DNA of 64,000 nt from Chitinophaga sp. CF118. GTDB lineage: Bacteria; Bacteroidota; Bacteroidia; Chitinophagales; Chitinophagaceae. Of this stretch, positions 27,953 to 36,435 are shown piece after piece; position 1 is the first letter of the stretch, and every line of letters begins with the position of its first letter. Both the position numbers and the translations under genes were made by a program. The DNA lies in NCBI RefSeq assembly GCF_900112615.1, contig NZ_FOMK01000004.1:930001-994000 (forward strand). The letters run 5' to 3'. The notes beneath the pieces were generated by a model that worked only from the letters and a program-made list of their open reading frames with translations, had not been told where the DNA came from and searched no databases.

Positions 27953-28419
27953 TTTAAAAAATTTAATCAGAGAACAATTTTATCATTATTAATCGGTGTC
28001 ATTTTCAAATTAGAAATCTGAAACTATTACCGGTAACGGGTTTGCTAAAAAAGGAAAGGTTCTCGGATAAAGAATGGCTGAAGCTGTGCTGATTACATAA
28101 ACATGGAAAAGAAGATCGTTTGCCGGGATGGCGACGTGAGAAGATACATTCATCTTAGGTTTCGTATTTTTCATAGGTATATCAGGACTATAATTTCATA
28201 GCTGCCTCCCACATAGAACAATCGGCAAAAGCCGGCTCTTGGGTATAATTTATACCAGATCAACCCATTATAAAAAAGGGCAATTTATCGGTATTGGGCG
28301 TCCAAATTTACTCACCTATTTCCATAAAACACAAAAAAACCTAATAAATATTGTTTATCAATGAGTTGTATTTTCAATTTTAAGCCATTTTGTGGAAAAT
28401 CTGTGGATAAGAGGGTAAA
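27953..28419. other. Intergenic region upstream of the secreted hypothetical gene
   Basis: About 470 bases with no supported gene. It holds the palindrome GGTATAATTTATACC (28242-28256), a short CGGC-AAAA-GCCG hairpin at 28223-28234, and a candidate minus-strand promoter with TAAATTTG at 28303-28310 and TTTG at 28332-28335 (21-base spacing). If that promoter is used, the leader is over 300 bases. Confidence 0.5.
28303..28335 (-). promoter_or_regulatory. Candidate Bacteroidota promoter
   Basis: On the minus strand, TTTG, 21 bases, then TAAATTTG: both elements and the spacing fit the Bacteroidota consensus. It would drive the 27209-27952 gene with a long leader that includes the 15-base palindrome at 28242-28256. 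Confidence 0.45.
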
Positions 28420-28481
28420 GGGGCTGACTGAAAAAGGTGTCTTCCCGGATAGATAAGACCCTTTTGCTTTTAGTCAGCTCC
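28420..28481 (-). terminator. Hairpin after the acylase gene
   Basis: Imperfect long stem (28420-28443 with 28455-28481), outer part GGGCTGACT/AGTCAGCTC, starting 8 bases past the acylase stop. The minus-strand tail (CTTTACCC) is only weakly T-rich, so it may be a structured 3' end or a weak terminator. Confidence 0.55.
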
Positions 28482-28489
28482 TCATTTTA

Positions 28490-30559
28490 TTAATTTTTCC
28501 GTTCCAATACCTCTACCCTTTCCGTATGTTTTTCCAGTTCTTCCGGATAAAACCAGGGGTCTCTGAGTTTCTTTTCCGAAAACAACGTTAACTGATCACC
28601 ATTATGAGGGGAAGAAACTTCCGAAGAATTACCATAACTGAGTAAAACCCGGGCATTGATCCTTTTGCCAAACTCCACCACGCCTACCCAGGAATCACCT
28701 GCCCCAACAGACAGTTCCTTACCATTAGCCTGACCGGGGGAGGCTACACGAAAAATTCCCAGGGAACCATCAGCACCATTTGCAGGCAGATTAATATTAT
28801 TGCGTTTCAGCCTGTAATACTGTCCCCAGGGCACGTCCAGCGTTCCAAAGGTAGTTTTCACTTCATTGGCAGCCTGTTCCAGCAAAAGCACTGCATTGGC
28901 CGGATTGGCCAGTCCGTAGGGCGTTGTAGTAGGATGTTTGGTATCCCAGTGATGGGTATAGTTTGCTTCATCGGCAGGATGAAATTTCATTGCCCAGGCA
29001 AAGAACAACACCATACCCTTACTATCCACATCGGCCGACCGGTCCCATTTCATCAATATCTCCTTTGCTTCTTTTGCAGTGGCGGAGGAAGAAGCATCTA
29101 CCGCTTTGAACAGATCATCCAGTACCCTGTCTGCCAATCCTGAATGTGTAGATAGTTTATAACTAACCAATTCATCGAAAGTGATGGAACTATCGCTCAG
29201 TAACATATTTGCCGAACGCTGGGAACGCATAGACATAAAATCCGGTGACATATACGCTGGATAATCAGCCTGGTGCAATGCCTGTGGCACGGTGCAGGTC
29301 CACGGCGGGTCATTCGCATTTTGCAGCCATCCTGTAACGGGATTTTTTAATTTAGGCAGATCCCTATAAGGCAGGGCCGCTTTCCAGATGTCCTTTGATG
29401 CGGTGCTGGGAATGATCTTATTCCAATAGTACCAGTCACCATAACTGCGGGCTGGTACCAATCCATTGAATATGTAAAAAATATCTCCATGCACGTCTGC
29501 ATACAGCACATTCCAGAAGGGAATCTGCGCCATCTTTAATGCCGATTCAAACTCTGTGAGGTTCCGGCTGTTTGCCATCTTCCACCATTGCAGCAATGCA
29601 TCGGGATGATCAGTTCCTGCCATATGAATAGCCAGCGCCTTACCCACTCCTTTCCTGATCACAGGCCCATACTCACTACTCAGAACCTCGATCTGCTGCT
29701 CACTCATGGCTCCATCCTTTCCTTTGATTTTAAGCGTTTTTTTAATGCGGGTAAAATCTTTGCGATGGTTATCCAGAATATACCCGCTATCCTGCAAGGT
29801 CAGCTCGTAGGTATCAGCATTATCGAGGGTATTATTGGTATGTGTCCAACCCAGGTCTTTATTAAATGCAATGCCAAAGCCAGGAAATCCCAACAAGTGA
29901 GCACCGTGAATGCTTTTATCGCCAATGTTCAATTGCGATTCAAACCAGGTAAATTCTTTCAGCCAGGGCAAATGAGGGTTCTGTACCAGCATTGCATGAC
30001 CGGAAGCTGATCTTTTAGGTGCCACAGCATAACCGTTCGACCCCATGTCTTTCCACTGGGTAGTTCTTCCCAGATCTGCCCCACCCACAAAGCGGGTAAA
30101 GAAAACATACATGGCGTGCAGGTTAATGTCGTCGGTAGTGATGGGCAATATCACCTTGTTTCCGGGTTTTACTACTTCCGGATGTGCTTTTATATAATCG
30201 TTCATGCCAGCAACGAAAGCATTCAGCATAATCTTCGTCTGGGGATCCTGCTGTTGCCGCCAGGAATTAGCCAGTTCGGGGAATCCCAGGGCATTGATCA
30301 ACTTATCCTCGGGCAGGTGTTCTATCCCCCAGTATTCCGCCCCACGCCCCCTTGACTGACCATATAACTCCAGGAGCAGATTAGCATGTTGTTGCATCTC
30401 CGCCCATCCCTGAGCATAGAATAAGTCCTTTTCTGTGTTGGCGTAAATATGAGGTACGCCCCAGGTATCCCATATAATCTTAATTGGGTCTGCTTTACAG
30501 GCAAGGCCAGAAAAAAGGAAGCACGCCATTAGCAGGCAATACGTCGATTTGGTTCTCAT
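28490..30559 (-). CDS. Penicillin acylase family Ntn hydrolase, putative lipoprotein
   Basis: Predicted self-processing amidase of the Ntn family, which includes penicillin G, cephalosporin and acyl-homoserine-lactone acylases. The N-terminus ends in 'LFSGLAC', so Cys21 may be lipidated. The alpha-chain part has 'WGVPHIYA' and 'QGWAEMQQ', typical of the family. The autocatalytic site is 'MGSNGYAVAPKRSASG': Ser184 would be the nucleophile after cleavage at Gly183. 'NPHLPW' follows as in known acylases. No quorum-sensing gene is nearby, so the acyl-amide substrate is unknown. Length 689 is normal. It stands alone, with a hairpin after the stop. Confidence 0.92.
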   Translation of the reverse strand: MRTKSTYCLLMACFLFSGLACKADPIKIIWDTWGVPHIYANTEKDLFYAQGWAEMQQHANLLLELYGQSRGRGAEYWGIEHLPEDKLINALGFPELANSWRQQQDPQTKIMLNAFVAGMNDYIKAHPEVVKPGNKVILPITTDDINLHAMYVFFTRFVGGADLGRTTQWKDMGSNGYAVAPKRSASGHAMLVQNPHLPWLKEFTWFESQLNIGDKSIHGAHLLGFPGFGIAFNKDLGWTHTNNTLDNADTYELTLQDSGYILDNHRKDFTRIKKTLKIKGKDGAMSEQQIEVLSSEYGPVIRKGVGKALAIHMAGTDHPDALLQWWKMANSRNLTEFESALKMAQIPFWNVLYADVHGDIFYIFNGLVPARSYGDWYYWNKIIPSTASKDIWKAALPYRDLPKLKNPVTGWLQNANDPPWTCTVPQALHQADYPAYMSPDFMSMRSQRSANMLLSDSSITFDELVSYKLSTHSGLADRVLDDLFKAVDASSSATAKEAKEILMKWDRSADVDSKGMVLFFAWAMKFHPADEANYTHHWDTKHPTTTPYGLANPANAVLLLEQAANEVKTTFGTLDVPWGQYYRLKRNNINLPANGADGSLGIFRVASPGQANGKELSVGAGDSWVGVVEFGKRINARVLLSYGNSSEVSSPHNGDQLTLFSEKKLRDPWFYPEELEKHTERVEVLERKN

Positions 30560-30852
30560 AATAGATTATTTTCTGAAAAAGGTGAAGATGGGTTACATTT
30601 TGATTTTATATAAATATCTTAATTTTTTACAATTGACCAAATAAAATAGAAGGTAATGTCTTTACTGCTATATCGTATTAGAAGTATTTCAACCGGTGCT
30701 TTACGGAGATGATGTTTTTGCTGCACCTCAGAACTACCGCGAACCGGAAGAGATTCTAATAGTATAAAAATTATGAACTGAGATGGCTATTACTTCATCG
30801 GATTTTTGGTAATTTTTTTATGAAAAATTTTTCTATTCAAAATAATATTTCT
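30560..30852. other. Intergenic region between acylase and the AbiF unit
   Basis: AT-rich stretch between two divergent transcripts (373 bases in all, 30560-30932). Apart from the AbiF promoter and RNA at its right end, which are listed separately, I see no gene or clear element here. Confidence 0.55.
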
Positions 30853-30860
30853 TATCTTCG
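30853..30860 (+). promoter_or_regulatory. Candidate -7 box of the RNA-abiF unit
   Basis: TATCTTCG is one base off the -7 consensus TAnnTTTG and lies 10 bases before the 5' side of the terminator-type hairpin at 30870. A start near 30866 would produce an RNA of about 55 bases ending in the T run at 30913-30921. Confidence 0.4.
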
Positions 30861-30865
30861 TAGAG

Positions 30866-30921
30866 ACATAGTCTGCCACCCCTCTGTTTACACGGGCAAA
30901 TCTGGCAGGCTCTTTTTTTTT
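30866..30921 (+). ncRNA. Short structured RNA with intrinsic terminator, upstream of abiF
   Basis: A 9-bp stem with one G-U pair (30870-30878 with 30903-30911, GTCTGCCA against TGGCAGGC) encloses a 24-base segment with an inner CCC/GGG helix. It is followed by a long T run (30913-30921), so transcription should mostly stop here. The abiF ATG is only 12 bases further on, leaving no room for a second promoter, so abiF needs read-through. Known biology: a conserved 'abiF RNA' motif has been described upstream of abiF genes, and type III toxin-antitoxin units have the same order (RNA, terminator, toxin gene). Whether this RNA matches that motif cannot be tested here. The 5' end is approximate. 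Confidence 0.65.
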
Positions 30922-30932
30922 ATACCATTGTA

Positions 30933-31826
30933 ATGTTAACATACCAAGTTCCCTCAATTACTATACCTGAGCAAGTAGAGCTTCTCAAGGCCAAAGGATT
31001 AACGGTAGATTCTGCAAATGATGTGGAACGCTGGTTATCTCATGTTAGTTATTCCAGACTTAAAAACTACGCAGATAAATTTAAGAATGCTCAGACGGGT
31101 AATTTTGTACCTAATAGTACCTTTGATCAGGTTATTAAATTATATCTTTTTGATAGGGATTTAAAGTTTGTTCTTTTTGATGCTATAGAAACAATTGAGG
31201 TAGCAATAAAGACATTAATTTCCAACTCAATGGCTCATGTTCATGGTACACATTGGTATATGGAAAGACAGCATTTCTTACCTTCATTTAACTTTGATGA
31301 TTTCTTAACCTCAGTAGAAAAGGACACATTAAATTCCGATGAATATGCCGTTAAGCGCTACAGACAACGTTATAGTGAACCTCATCTACCTCCATGCTGG
31401 ATGATTTTCGAATCACTTTCTTTTGGTACTATATCAAAAATATTCGAACATTTATCAGATAGAACTATAAAATTAGCTATCTGCTGGAAATACAATTTGC
31501 CCGACAATGTTTTTGTAAATTGGCTTCACTGTATAACTCAATTGAGAAACAGATGCGCACATCACAGTTGTATAGTTTACAGATCAATGGCTAAAACTAT
31601 TATCTTGCCTTCGCGATCTAAACACCGGTTCTTAGAAGAAGTTGGTAAAATAGATTTAAGCAGCCTTTATGCGACGCTCTGTTGCATGCAATATCTTATC
31701 AATAAAATACAGCCTGGATCTAATTTTAAGAATAAACTGCTAACACTGATTGATAATAATCCTGATATGGATTATCAACATATGGGATTCACTGAGAATT
31801 GGAGAAAAGAGCAGATCTGGACGTAA
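30933..31826 (+). CDS. AbiF/AbiD-like abortive infection protein (Abi_2, HEPN)
   Basis: Predicted phage-defence protein of the Abi_2 family, probably a HEPN ribonuclease held inactive until infection. 'IPEQVELLKAKGL' at the N-terminus and 'LSHVSYSRLKNYADKF' are typical for the family. The HEPN motif is 'RNRCAHH' with Arg205, Asn206 and His210/His211. 'YLFDRDLKFVLFDAIETIEVA' supplies the conserved helix. Length 297 is normal for AbiF. The gene is visibly more AT-rich than its neighbours, which suggests transfer. It is preceded by a terminated short RNA and ends 2 bases from the convergent macro-domain gene. Family call is strong; the RNA-guarded mechanism is inference. Confidence 0.9.
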   Translation: MLTYQVPSITIPEQVELLKAKGLTVDSANDVERWLSHVSYSRLKNYADKFKNAQTGNFVPNSTFDQVIKLYLFDRDLKFVLFDAIETIEVAIKTLISNSMAHVHGTHWYMERQHFLPSFNFDDFLTSVEKDTLNSDEYAVKRYRQRYSEPHLPPCWMIFESLSFGTISKIFEHLSDRTIKLAICWKYNLPDNVFVNWLHCITQLRNRCAHHSCIVYRSMAKTIILPSRSKHRFLEEVGKIDLSSLYATLCCMQYLINKIQPGSNFKNKLLTLIDNNPDMDYQHMGFTENWRKEQIWT

Positions 31827-31828
31827 GT

Positions 31829-32344
31829 TTATAATAATCTCTTATAAATCTCATAGTTCTCCGTATCAAAACAGACAAATACTACCTCCTCAATACTATC
31901 ATTCTTTTCTAAAAAATCTCTGACTGTTTTAATAGCAATCGCGGCCGCTTTCTCTTTAGGGAAATGATAAATCCCCGTACTGATATTCGGGAAAGCAATT
32001 GTCTTTACCTCGTTCTCTATCGCCAATTCCAAACTGTGCTGATAAGCATTTCTCAATAACTGCTCTTCCTCAGCATTCCCTTTATTCCATACAGGACCAA
32101 CCGTATGAATTACATAAGTAGCTGGCAGATTACCAGCGGTGGTAATTACAGCCTCCCCCGTTTTACACCCTCCCTGGCGCGCACGGATCAGCTGGCATTC
32201 TTCCAGGATAGCTTTGCCTCCTGCCCTGTGGATAGCTCCATCTACACCCCCACCGCCAAGCAAAGATGAATTGGCAGCATTGACAATTGCATCAACAGCT
32301 AATTGAGTTATATCTCCCTGGATTAGTTTTATTCTTGTGGTCAT
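31829..32344 (-). CDS. Macro-domain ADP-ribose hydrolase (YmdB/MacroD type)
   Basis: Cytoplasmic macro-domain protein that probably removes ADP-ribose from proteins or hydrolyses O-acetyl-ADP-ribose. It shows the full MacroD signature: 'GDITQLAVDAIVNAAN' with Asp11 and Asn25, 'GGGGVDGAIHRAGG' with Asp35, 'HTVGPVW', and 'AFPNISTGIYHFP' closing over the phosphates. The catalytic residues are kept, so it should be active. Length 171 is the bare domain. It is convergent with abiF with a 2-base gap and has the nucleotidyltransferase gene 88 bases upstream in the same direction. Involvement in defence is suggested only by context. Confidence 0.95.
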   Translation of the reverse strand: MTTRIKLIQGDITQLAVDAIVNAANSSLLGGGGVDGAIHRAGGKAILEECQLIRARQGGCKTGEAVITTAGNLPATYVIHTVGPVWNKGNAEEEQLLRNAYQHSLELAIENEVKTIAFPNISTGIYHFPKEKAAAIAIKTVRDFLEKNDSIEEVVFVCFDTENYEIYKRLL

Positions 32345-32432
32345 GGATTGAAGTTAGTACCAGAATAACAAATATCGTGCATTATATAGCAGATTTCCGG
32401 CGATGATCGCCGCAAATCTACTAACCTATAAA

Positions 32433-33209
32433 CTACATTTTTTCTATCTCCTCCAAAAACATCATTACCTTCTCCTCTGCGGCTGTATGTAATACAATAT
32501 CCTTGCCGAACAAGCTTTTTCTAAGATTACGATAAAGCGTTATAGCATTCTCAATTGCACTTAGCAACGATAATCTATTATGTTCTGTCATTGTTAATTT
32601 CAATGCTGCAAGGTCATTATCAGGAAGCATACTTTCTACTTTCCGGACACCTCTTGGTAAATTCCCGTTTTTTATATGCAGTAATGGTCCTAATACTACC
32701 ATTCTTAAAAAACCGAAAAAATCCATCGCTTCAAAATATTCACCTCTCCCTATTTTCAGCAATGCGTAATGAATCCACACCCAGAAACGGTCTTCAATCC
32801 ACTGATAATCCGGATAAGGAAATGTAGCCGTTGTTTGATCAATTACCTGTTGTAATTGACCATCTGTATCCCAAAGTATAGTTGGTGTTTCTATACGGGA
32901 TTGGAACTCCTCAATTGTTACAAACTTGATATCAACATGCAATAACGGATTATCATAAAGACAAATCAATAGCCTGGGTTCACCAACATGTTCACCTGTA
33001 AATGCGGTTAAGAGTGTTCCAAACTGATTAGCATATTCCAACATTTTCTCTTTGCTACCAGAGATCTTTTCTTTTGTTACCAGGATGAGGTCAAGGTCGG
33101 AGAATTCATCTATCTCATTAGTGAGCCAGGAGCCGGCAACTGCCAGTCCTATAACATCACTGTCTTTCTTAATAAAACTGGTTACTTTGTCGGCAAATTG
33201 TTTTTGCAT
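32433..33209 (-). CDS. Nucleotidyltransferase-fold protein
   Basis: Predicted Pol-beta-type nucleotidyltransferase. The active-site pattern is 'AGSWLTNEIDEFSDLDLILV', with Gly26-Ser27 and the metal-binding Asp38 and Asp40, and the third acid is Asp93 in 'LLHVDIKFV'. The remaining 160 residues are helical, as in stand-alone aminoglycoside adenylyltransferase-like proteins, but I do not recognise a resistance gene. Substrate unknown. It is co-directional with the macro-domain gene and close to a HEPN protein; HEPN and nucleotidyltransferase proteins often form toxin-antitoxin pairs, but here they are on opposite strands and separated, so that link is weak. Confidence 0.82.
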   Translation of the reverse strand: MQKQFADKVTSFIKKDSDVIGLAVAGSWLTNEIDEFSDLDLILVTKEKISGSKEKMLEYANQFGTLLTAFTGEHVGEPRLLICLYDNPLLHVDIKFVTIEEFQSRIETPTILWDTDGQLQQVIDQTTATFPYPDYQWIEDRFWVWIHYALLKIGRGEYFEAMDFFGFLRMVVLGPLLHIKNGNLPRGVRKVESMLPDNDLAALKLTMTEHNRLSLLSAIENAITLYRNLRKSLFGKDIVLHTAAEEKVMMFLEEIEKM

Positions 33210-33282
33210 TATTTCATATTGTAAGCCTAAAAGTTAAGAATATTTGGCAAATGTGAAAGCAAGATTATAAATTAAATAACTA

Positions 33283-33310
33283 CAGGGCTAGCCAATATTG
33301 ACCAGCCCTG
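33283..33310 (-). terminator. Terminator of the FAS1-SusCD operon
   Basis: A 7-bp GC-rich stem (CAGGGCT/AGCCCTG) about 35 bases after the last stop codon is followed on the minus strand by the A/T-rich tail TAGTTATTTAATTTATAA. It is a reasonable end for the ten-gene transcript. Confidence 0.55.
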
Positions 33311-33344
33311 CTTAAGGGTTATATTGAAGGGAGCGGGTAAACAG

Positions 33345-34685
33345 TTACGGACGTTTCAGCAATCGCCATTCCGCTTGCTGCCACAAATTGCCACTACCTA
33401 CAGCAGTAACAGTGTAGCGATAGAATTTATAAGCATCCTGGTTTGAAAAAGTATACTTCACCGTTAGGAAGCGTGAACCAAATGTCTGGTTTGTACGCTG
33501 ATCCAATATTGTCCAGTCCACACCATCATTAGATCCTTCTATTTTCCAGTTCTTGGGATCACGACCCGGTGCATCGTTGGCCGAAGTAATGGTGTAAGCA
33601 CCGGTTATTTGCGGTGTAGCAAACTCCAGCTGCATCCAGGCGGAGGTAAAACTACCTAACAGAAATTTAGTGTTCACATTGTTATCAATCAGCTTAGGTG
33701 AGTTTTCATTTGTATTTCCATTATCATACTGCACCGTGTATTTAATATTTGTATTGGTGATATCCGTTTCGATCAGCCTGGATGGATCCAATACCATTAC
33801 AAGCGTACGTTTTACTGAATCCAACAGGTGTTTGGTAGGTTCGCCGAGCGTAATAGCCAATGCGGGTTTGTTCAGTTCATACATTCTTAATGCATCCGTC
33901 TTTACTATTACATTGAACTTTGCAACATTGGTATTGGCTGGGAAACTGATACTAGCAGGCAATGTATAATCATCTCCTTCCTTCAGTAATACAGAACCTC
34001 CCAGCGTACCATCATCAATCAATGATTGTGCAGTGTCTGGTGCAGCACTCACACTTAGAGTAAATGCACTTCCTGCAACACCACCCAGAGAAACGCTTAC
34101 CGGGAGTATCACTTCTTTAGTGCCTAATATATGATCCGTACCGGATGGTTGCTCCAAAATTTTTCCGGCTTCCGTAAAAGAGACATAGTGGATCTCTGAC
34201 TGACGGATGATATCCGTTGTATTGATAATCACGATAGCAGTTTTAGCGGCTGCATTCAGCGTATTATTCTTACCGGGATTACTTAGTGTAACTGCCAGTG
34301 CCAGTTTGTTACCATAATACTTTTCAATGGCTTGCATGCTTACCTGCAAAGGGATAGCAAAGGTATCCAGTCCGAAACGGATCTCTGCCGTTTTGGGTAA
34401 CTGATAATAACTGTTGTCCAGTAAAATGGCTCCGGCTAACTGCTGATTATTGATCAGTTCATTGATCGTATCATTATTCACGCCAATACTTACCGTGAAG
34501 ATCTTAGGGGCAGCTGCAGATAAAACAATGTTAATAGGGATCGTTACATTATCTGCCGTTTTTGTAAATCTTTCAGTTGTGCTGACAGATACATTTACAA
34601 TGCCCAATTGCTCATCTTTAAACTTACTATCCTTTTTACAGGAAAGGACAAATAACACGAAGAGTAAGACAAATATGTTGCGCAT
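33345..34685 (-). CDS. DUF1735-type lipoprotein with C-terminal discoidin (F5/8 C) domain
   Basis: Surface lipoprotein, probably a ligand-binding accessory of the SusCD system. 'MRNIFVLLFVLFVLSCKKD' carries a lipobox LSC (Cys16). Two similar beta-sandwich repeats follow (about residues 30-155 and 170-300), each with a 'DT...LI(N/D)...LGG or LAG..LL...Y.LP' pattern as in DUF1735 (BT_3987-like) domains. The C-terminal 140 residues ('SPKLIDNNVNTKFLLG', 'WMQLEFATPQITGAYTITS', 'NWKIEGSNDGVDWTIL') are a clear F5/8 type C carbohydrate-binding module. Last gene of the operon, 9 bases after the phosphodiesterase-like gene. Confidence 0.88.
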   Translation of the reverse strand: MRNIFVLLFVLFVLSCKKDSKFKDEQLGIVNVSVSTTERFTKTADNVTIPINIVLSAAAPKIFTVSIGVNNDTINELINNQQLAGAILLDNSYYQLPKTAEIRFGLDTFAIPLQVSMQAIEKYYGNKLALAVTLSNPGKNNTLNAAAKTAIVIINTTDIIRQSEIHYVSFTEAGKILEQPSGTDHILGTKEVILPVSVSLGGVAGSAFTLSVSAAPDTAQSLIDDGTLGGSVLLKEGDDYTLPASISFPANTNVAKFNVIVKTDALRMYELNKPALAITLGEPTKHLLDSVKRTLVMVLDPSRLIETDITNTNIKYTVQYDNGNTNENSPKLIDNNVNTKFLLGSFTSAWMQLEFATPQITGAYTITSANDAPGRDPKNWKIEGSNDGVDWTILDQRTNQTFGSRFLTVKYTFSNQDAYKFYRYTVTAVGSGNLWQQAEWRLLKRP

Positions 34686-34694
34686 ATGATCTGA

Positions 34695-36422
34695 TTATTT
34701 TGTGATAGTAACATAAGAGGTTATCCATACCCTGCCATCCAGATCCCACCTGGTATCGGCTGCTATCTGTAACCAATTCAGGACCTGCCGGGTTACATCT
34801 ACCGGCTGAGGTACCAGCTGTGCCAGGTTACTGGCAGAAGTGGGACACATAAGATCACTGAAATCGTCCCACTGATAACTTCCATGAATCTGAAAATCAT
34901 GATTCCATTCACTCTGGTCCTCAAACACATTACCGAAACCATCTTTACATGGCCAGTATCCTACCAGGTAATCTTTATAAGGATGGGATGAGGGAAGTTC
35001 CGGTACACAAACATACTGGCTGATCACCGCATCCGGCAGCGCTGCTTTCCAGAACTTTACTTCTGTGATATAGGCATTCAGCCAGCGGTTATTGTCTGTT
35101 ACATTGCCCGGCATAAACCCTAATGTTAATGGGGCATCTGTATCAAAGTTGCCATAAGAAGTGATATCAGCTTCTGTATTAAAACCACCATCTGTGAACA
35201 GGCGCAGGTAACGTTTGTTATCTCTGTTCACAAATACTGCGGCGATATCATGCCATCTGCCATCAGCAATGCTTCCGGCAGTAGCCATATTAAAGCCAGC
35301 GCCTGCCTGTCCGAAATGAAGCCCCCAGGCATTTGCTTCCAGGGAAATGGCCCAGCCGGTATTGTTCCACCAGTCGAGCGACATATTATTACCGATCACA
35401 GAGGGGTAAGTAAAAGAATAATCGCCGTAGGATGTTTTGTTCTTTTTAATTTTCAGTTCTATGGTAGCCTCCTGCGTACTGCCCAGGTAATAATCTGTTT
35501 TTCCGCTGTCTATTGTAGCATACACTGCTGTAGCAGCGGTGTTGCCATACAATCGTACAGACTTACCCGAATAACGGTTTCCCGTATACGGCCGGTCTAT
35601 AAAGTTGGGGGCATAACGGGGAGAATAGAAGAAAGTAAATGTGTTTGCTTTGGTATTACTGAGGATAGTTGCATCATCATCGGCAGGATCCAGTGTAAAC
35701 GGACCGCCATTACCGGAAGTAATAACCACCAGCCAATCTTCCTTTGCATAAGTGCTGCGCTGTTTTAAAGCTGTCAGAATATTACCAATGTAAGTATCTA
35801 CCTGCAGGATCGCTGATTTATATTCAGGTATGTTTACATCATAACCATATGTTTTACCGGCGGCTGCAATCTCTCCAAACTGACCGAAGATCAGTCCTGC
35901 TGAATCAACTTTCAGTTCTTCCAGCAAAGCTGTCGTTACTGCAGCATCGTTATTTCCGAAGGTCTGATTAACATCAGCATCTGTGATCAGCATAGTGCCC
36001 AGTGAATCCGCAGCACTAAAGGTCGCAATCCTGAATGCAGGCATACGTGCTTTAATATGTTTGAAGAATACGGGATAAGTGGACAAACGATTATTACTGA
36101 AATCGCTGGTGGTCACACCATGTTTTTCCTTATGCACACCGGTGAGCAAATCTGCCCAGGCAGTGGCATTCTGATACAATGTATCACTGATACTGTTCCA
36201 GGAGTAAATTGCATGCTCTGACATGGCCTCAAGGTTGGGGGCATTTGCTTTACGCACCGCTTCTCCGCGGGCACCATCTACCACCAGGAATAATATCTTG
36301 GGAACTTTGGCAACTGCCCCTGTGGTATCTTCATAGTTATTGTTATCCAGCAGGCGGTCAAATCCCTTGTTGCATGACAGGAATATCATGGCGGCCGTTA
36401 TTATAAGTATGCTCTTGTTCAT
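34695..36422 (-). CDS. Alkaline-phosphatase-superfamily protein (phosphodiesterase-like) with LamG-type domain, probable pseudoenzyme
   Basis: Lipoprotein (lipobox FLSC, Cys17) whose residues about 40-290 follow the type I phosphodiesterase/nucleotide pyrophosphatase plan: 'KILFLVVDGARGEAV' with the metal Asp49, 'APNLEAM' and 'WADLLTGVHKEKHGV'. The second metal motif, normally SDHGG, reads 'TSGNGGP' at residues 235-241, so both the Asp and the His are missing. Residues about 300-470 form a LamG/concanavalin-like sandwich ('WHDIAAVFVNRDNKRYLRLF'). The final part resembles the DUF4983 family found in such loci. I infer that it binds rather than cleaves its ligand. It lies 13 bases after the propeller gene. 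Confidence 0.82.
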   Translation of the reverse strand: MNKSILIITAAMIFLSCNKGFDRLLDNNNYEDTTGAVAKVPKILFLVVDGARGEAVRKANAPNLEAMSEHAIYSWNSISDTLYQNATAWADLLTGVHKEKHGVTTSDFSNNRLSTYPVFFKHIKARMPAFRIATFSAADSLGTMLITDADVNQTFGNNDAAVTTALLEELKVDSAGLIFGQFGEIAAAGKTYGYDVNIPEYKSAILQVDTYIGNILTALKQRSTYAKEDWLVVITSGNGGPFTLDPADDDATILSNTKANTFTFFYSPRYAPNFIDRPYTGNRYSGKSVRLYGNTAATAVYATIDSGKTDYYLGSTQEATIELKIKKNKTSYGDYSFTYPSVIGNNMSLDWWNNTGWAISLEANAWGLHFGQAGAGFNMATAGSIADGRWHDIAAVFVNRDNKRYLRLFTDGGFNTEADITSYGNFDTDAPLTLGFMPGNVTDNNRWLNAYITEVKFWKAALPDAVISQYVCVPELPSSHPYKDYLVGYWPCKDGFGNVFEDQSEWNHDFQIHGSYQWDDFSDLMCPTSASNLAQLVPQPVDVTRQVLNWLQIAADTRWDLDGRVWITSYVTITK

Positions 36423-36435
36423 GTGCTGCTCTGTT

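Noticed and set aside
28010..28174. 54-residue minus-strand ORF in the gap before the secreted hypothetical gene
   Set aside because: It starts with ATG and is intact, but has no recognisable motif, no nearby promoter match at a sensible distance and a composition like translated non-coding DNA.
30933..33209. HEPN-nucleotidyltransferase toxin-antitoxin pair made of the Abi protein and the 32433 protein
   Set aside because: Such pairs are adjacent and co-directional with a much smaller nucleotidyltransferase; here they are convergent, separated by the macro-domain gene, and the enzyme is 258 residues.
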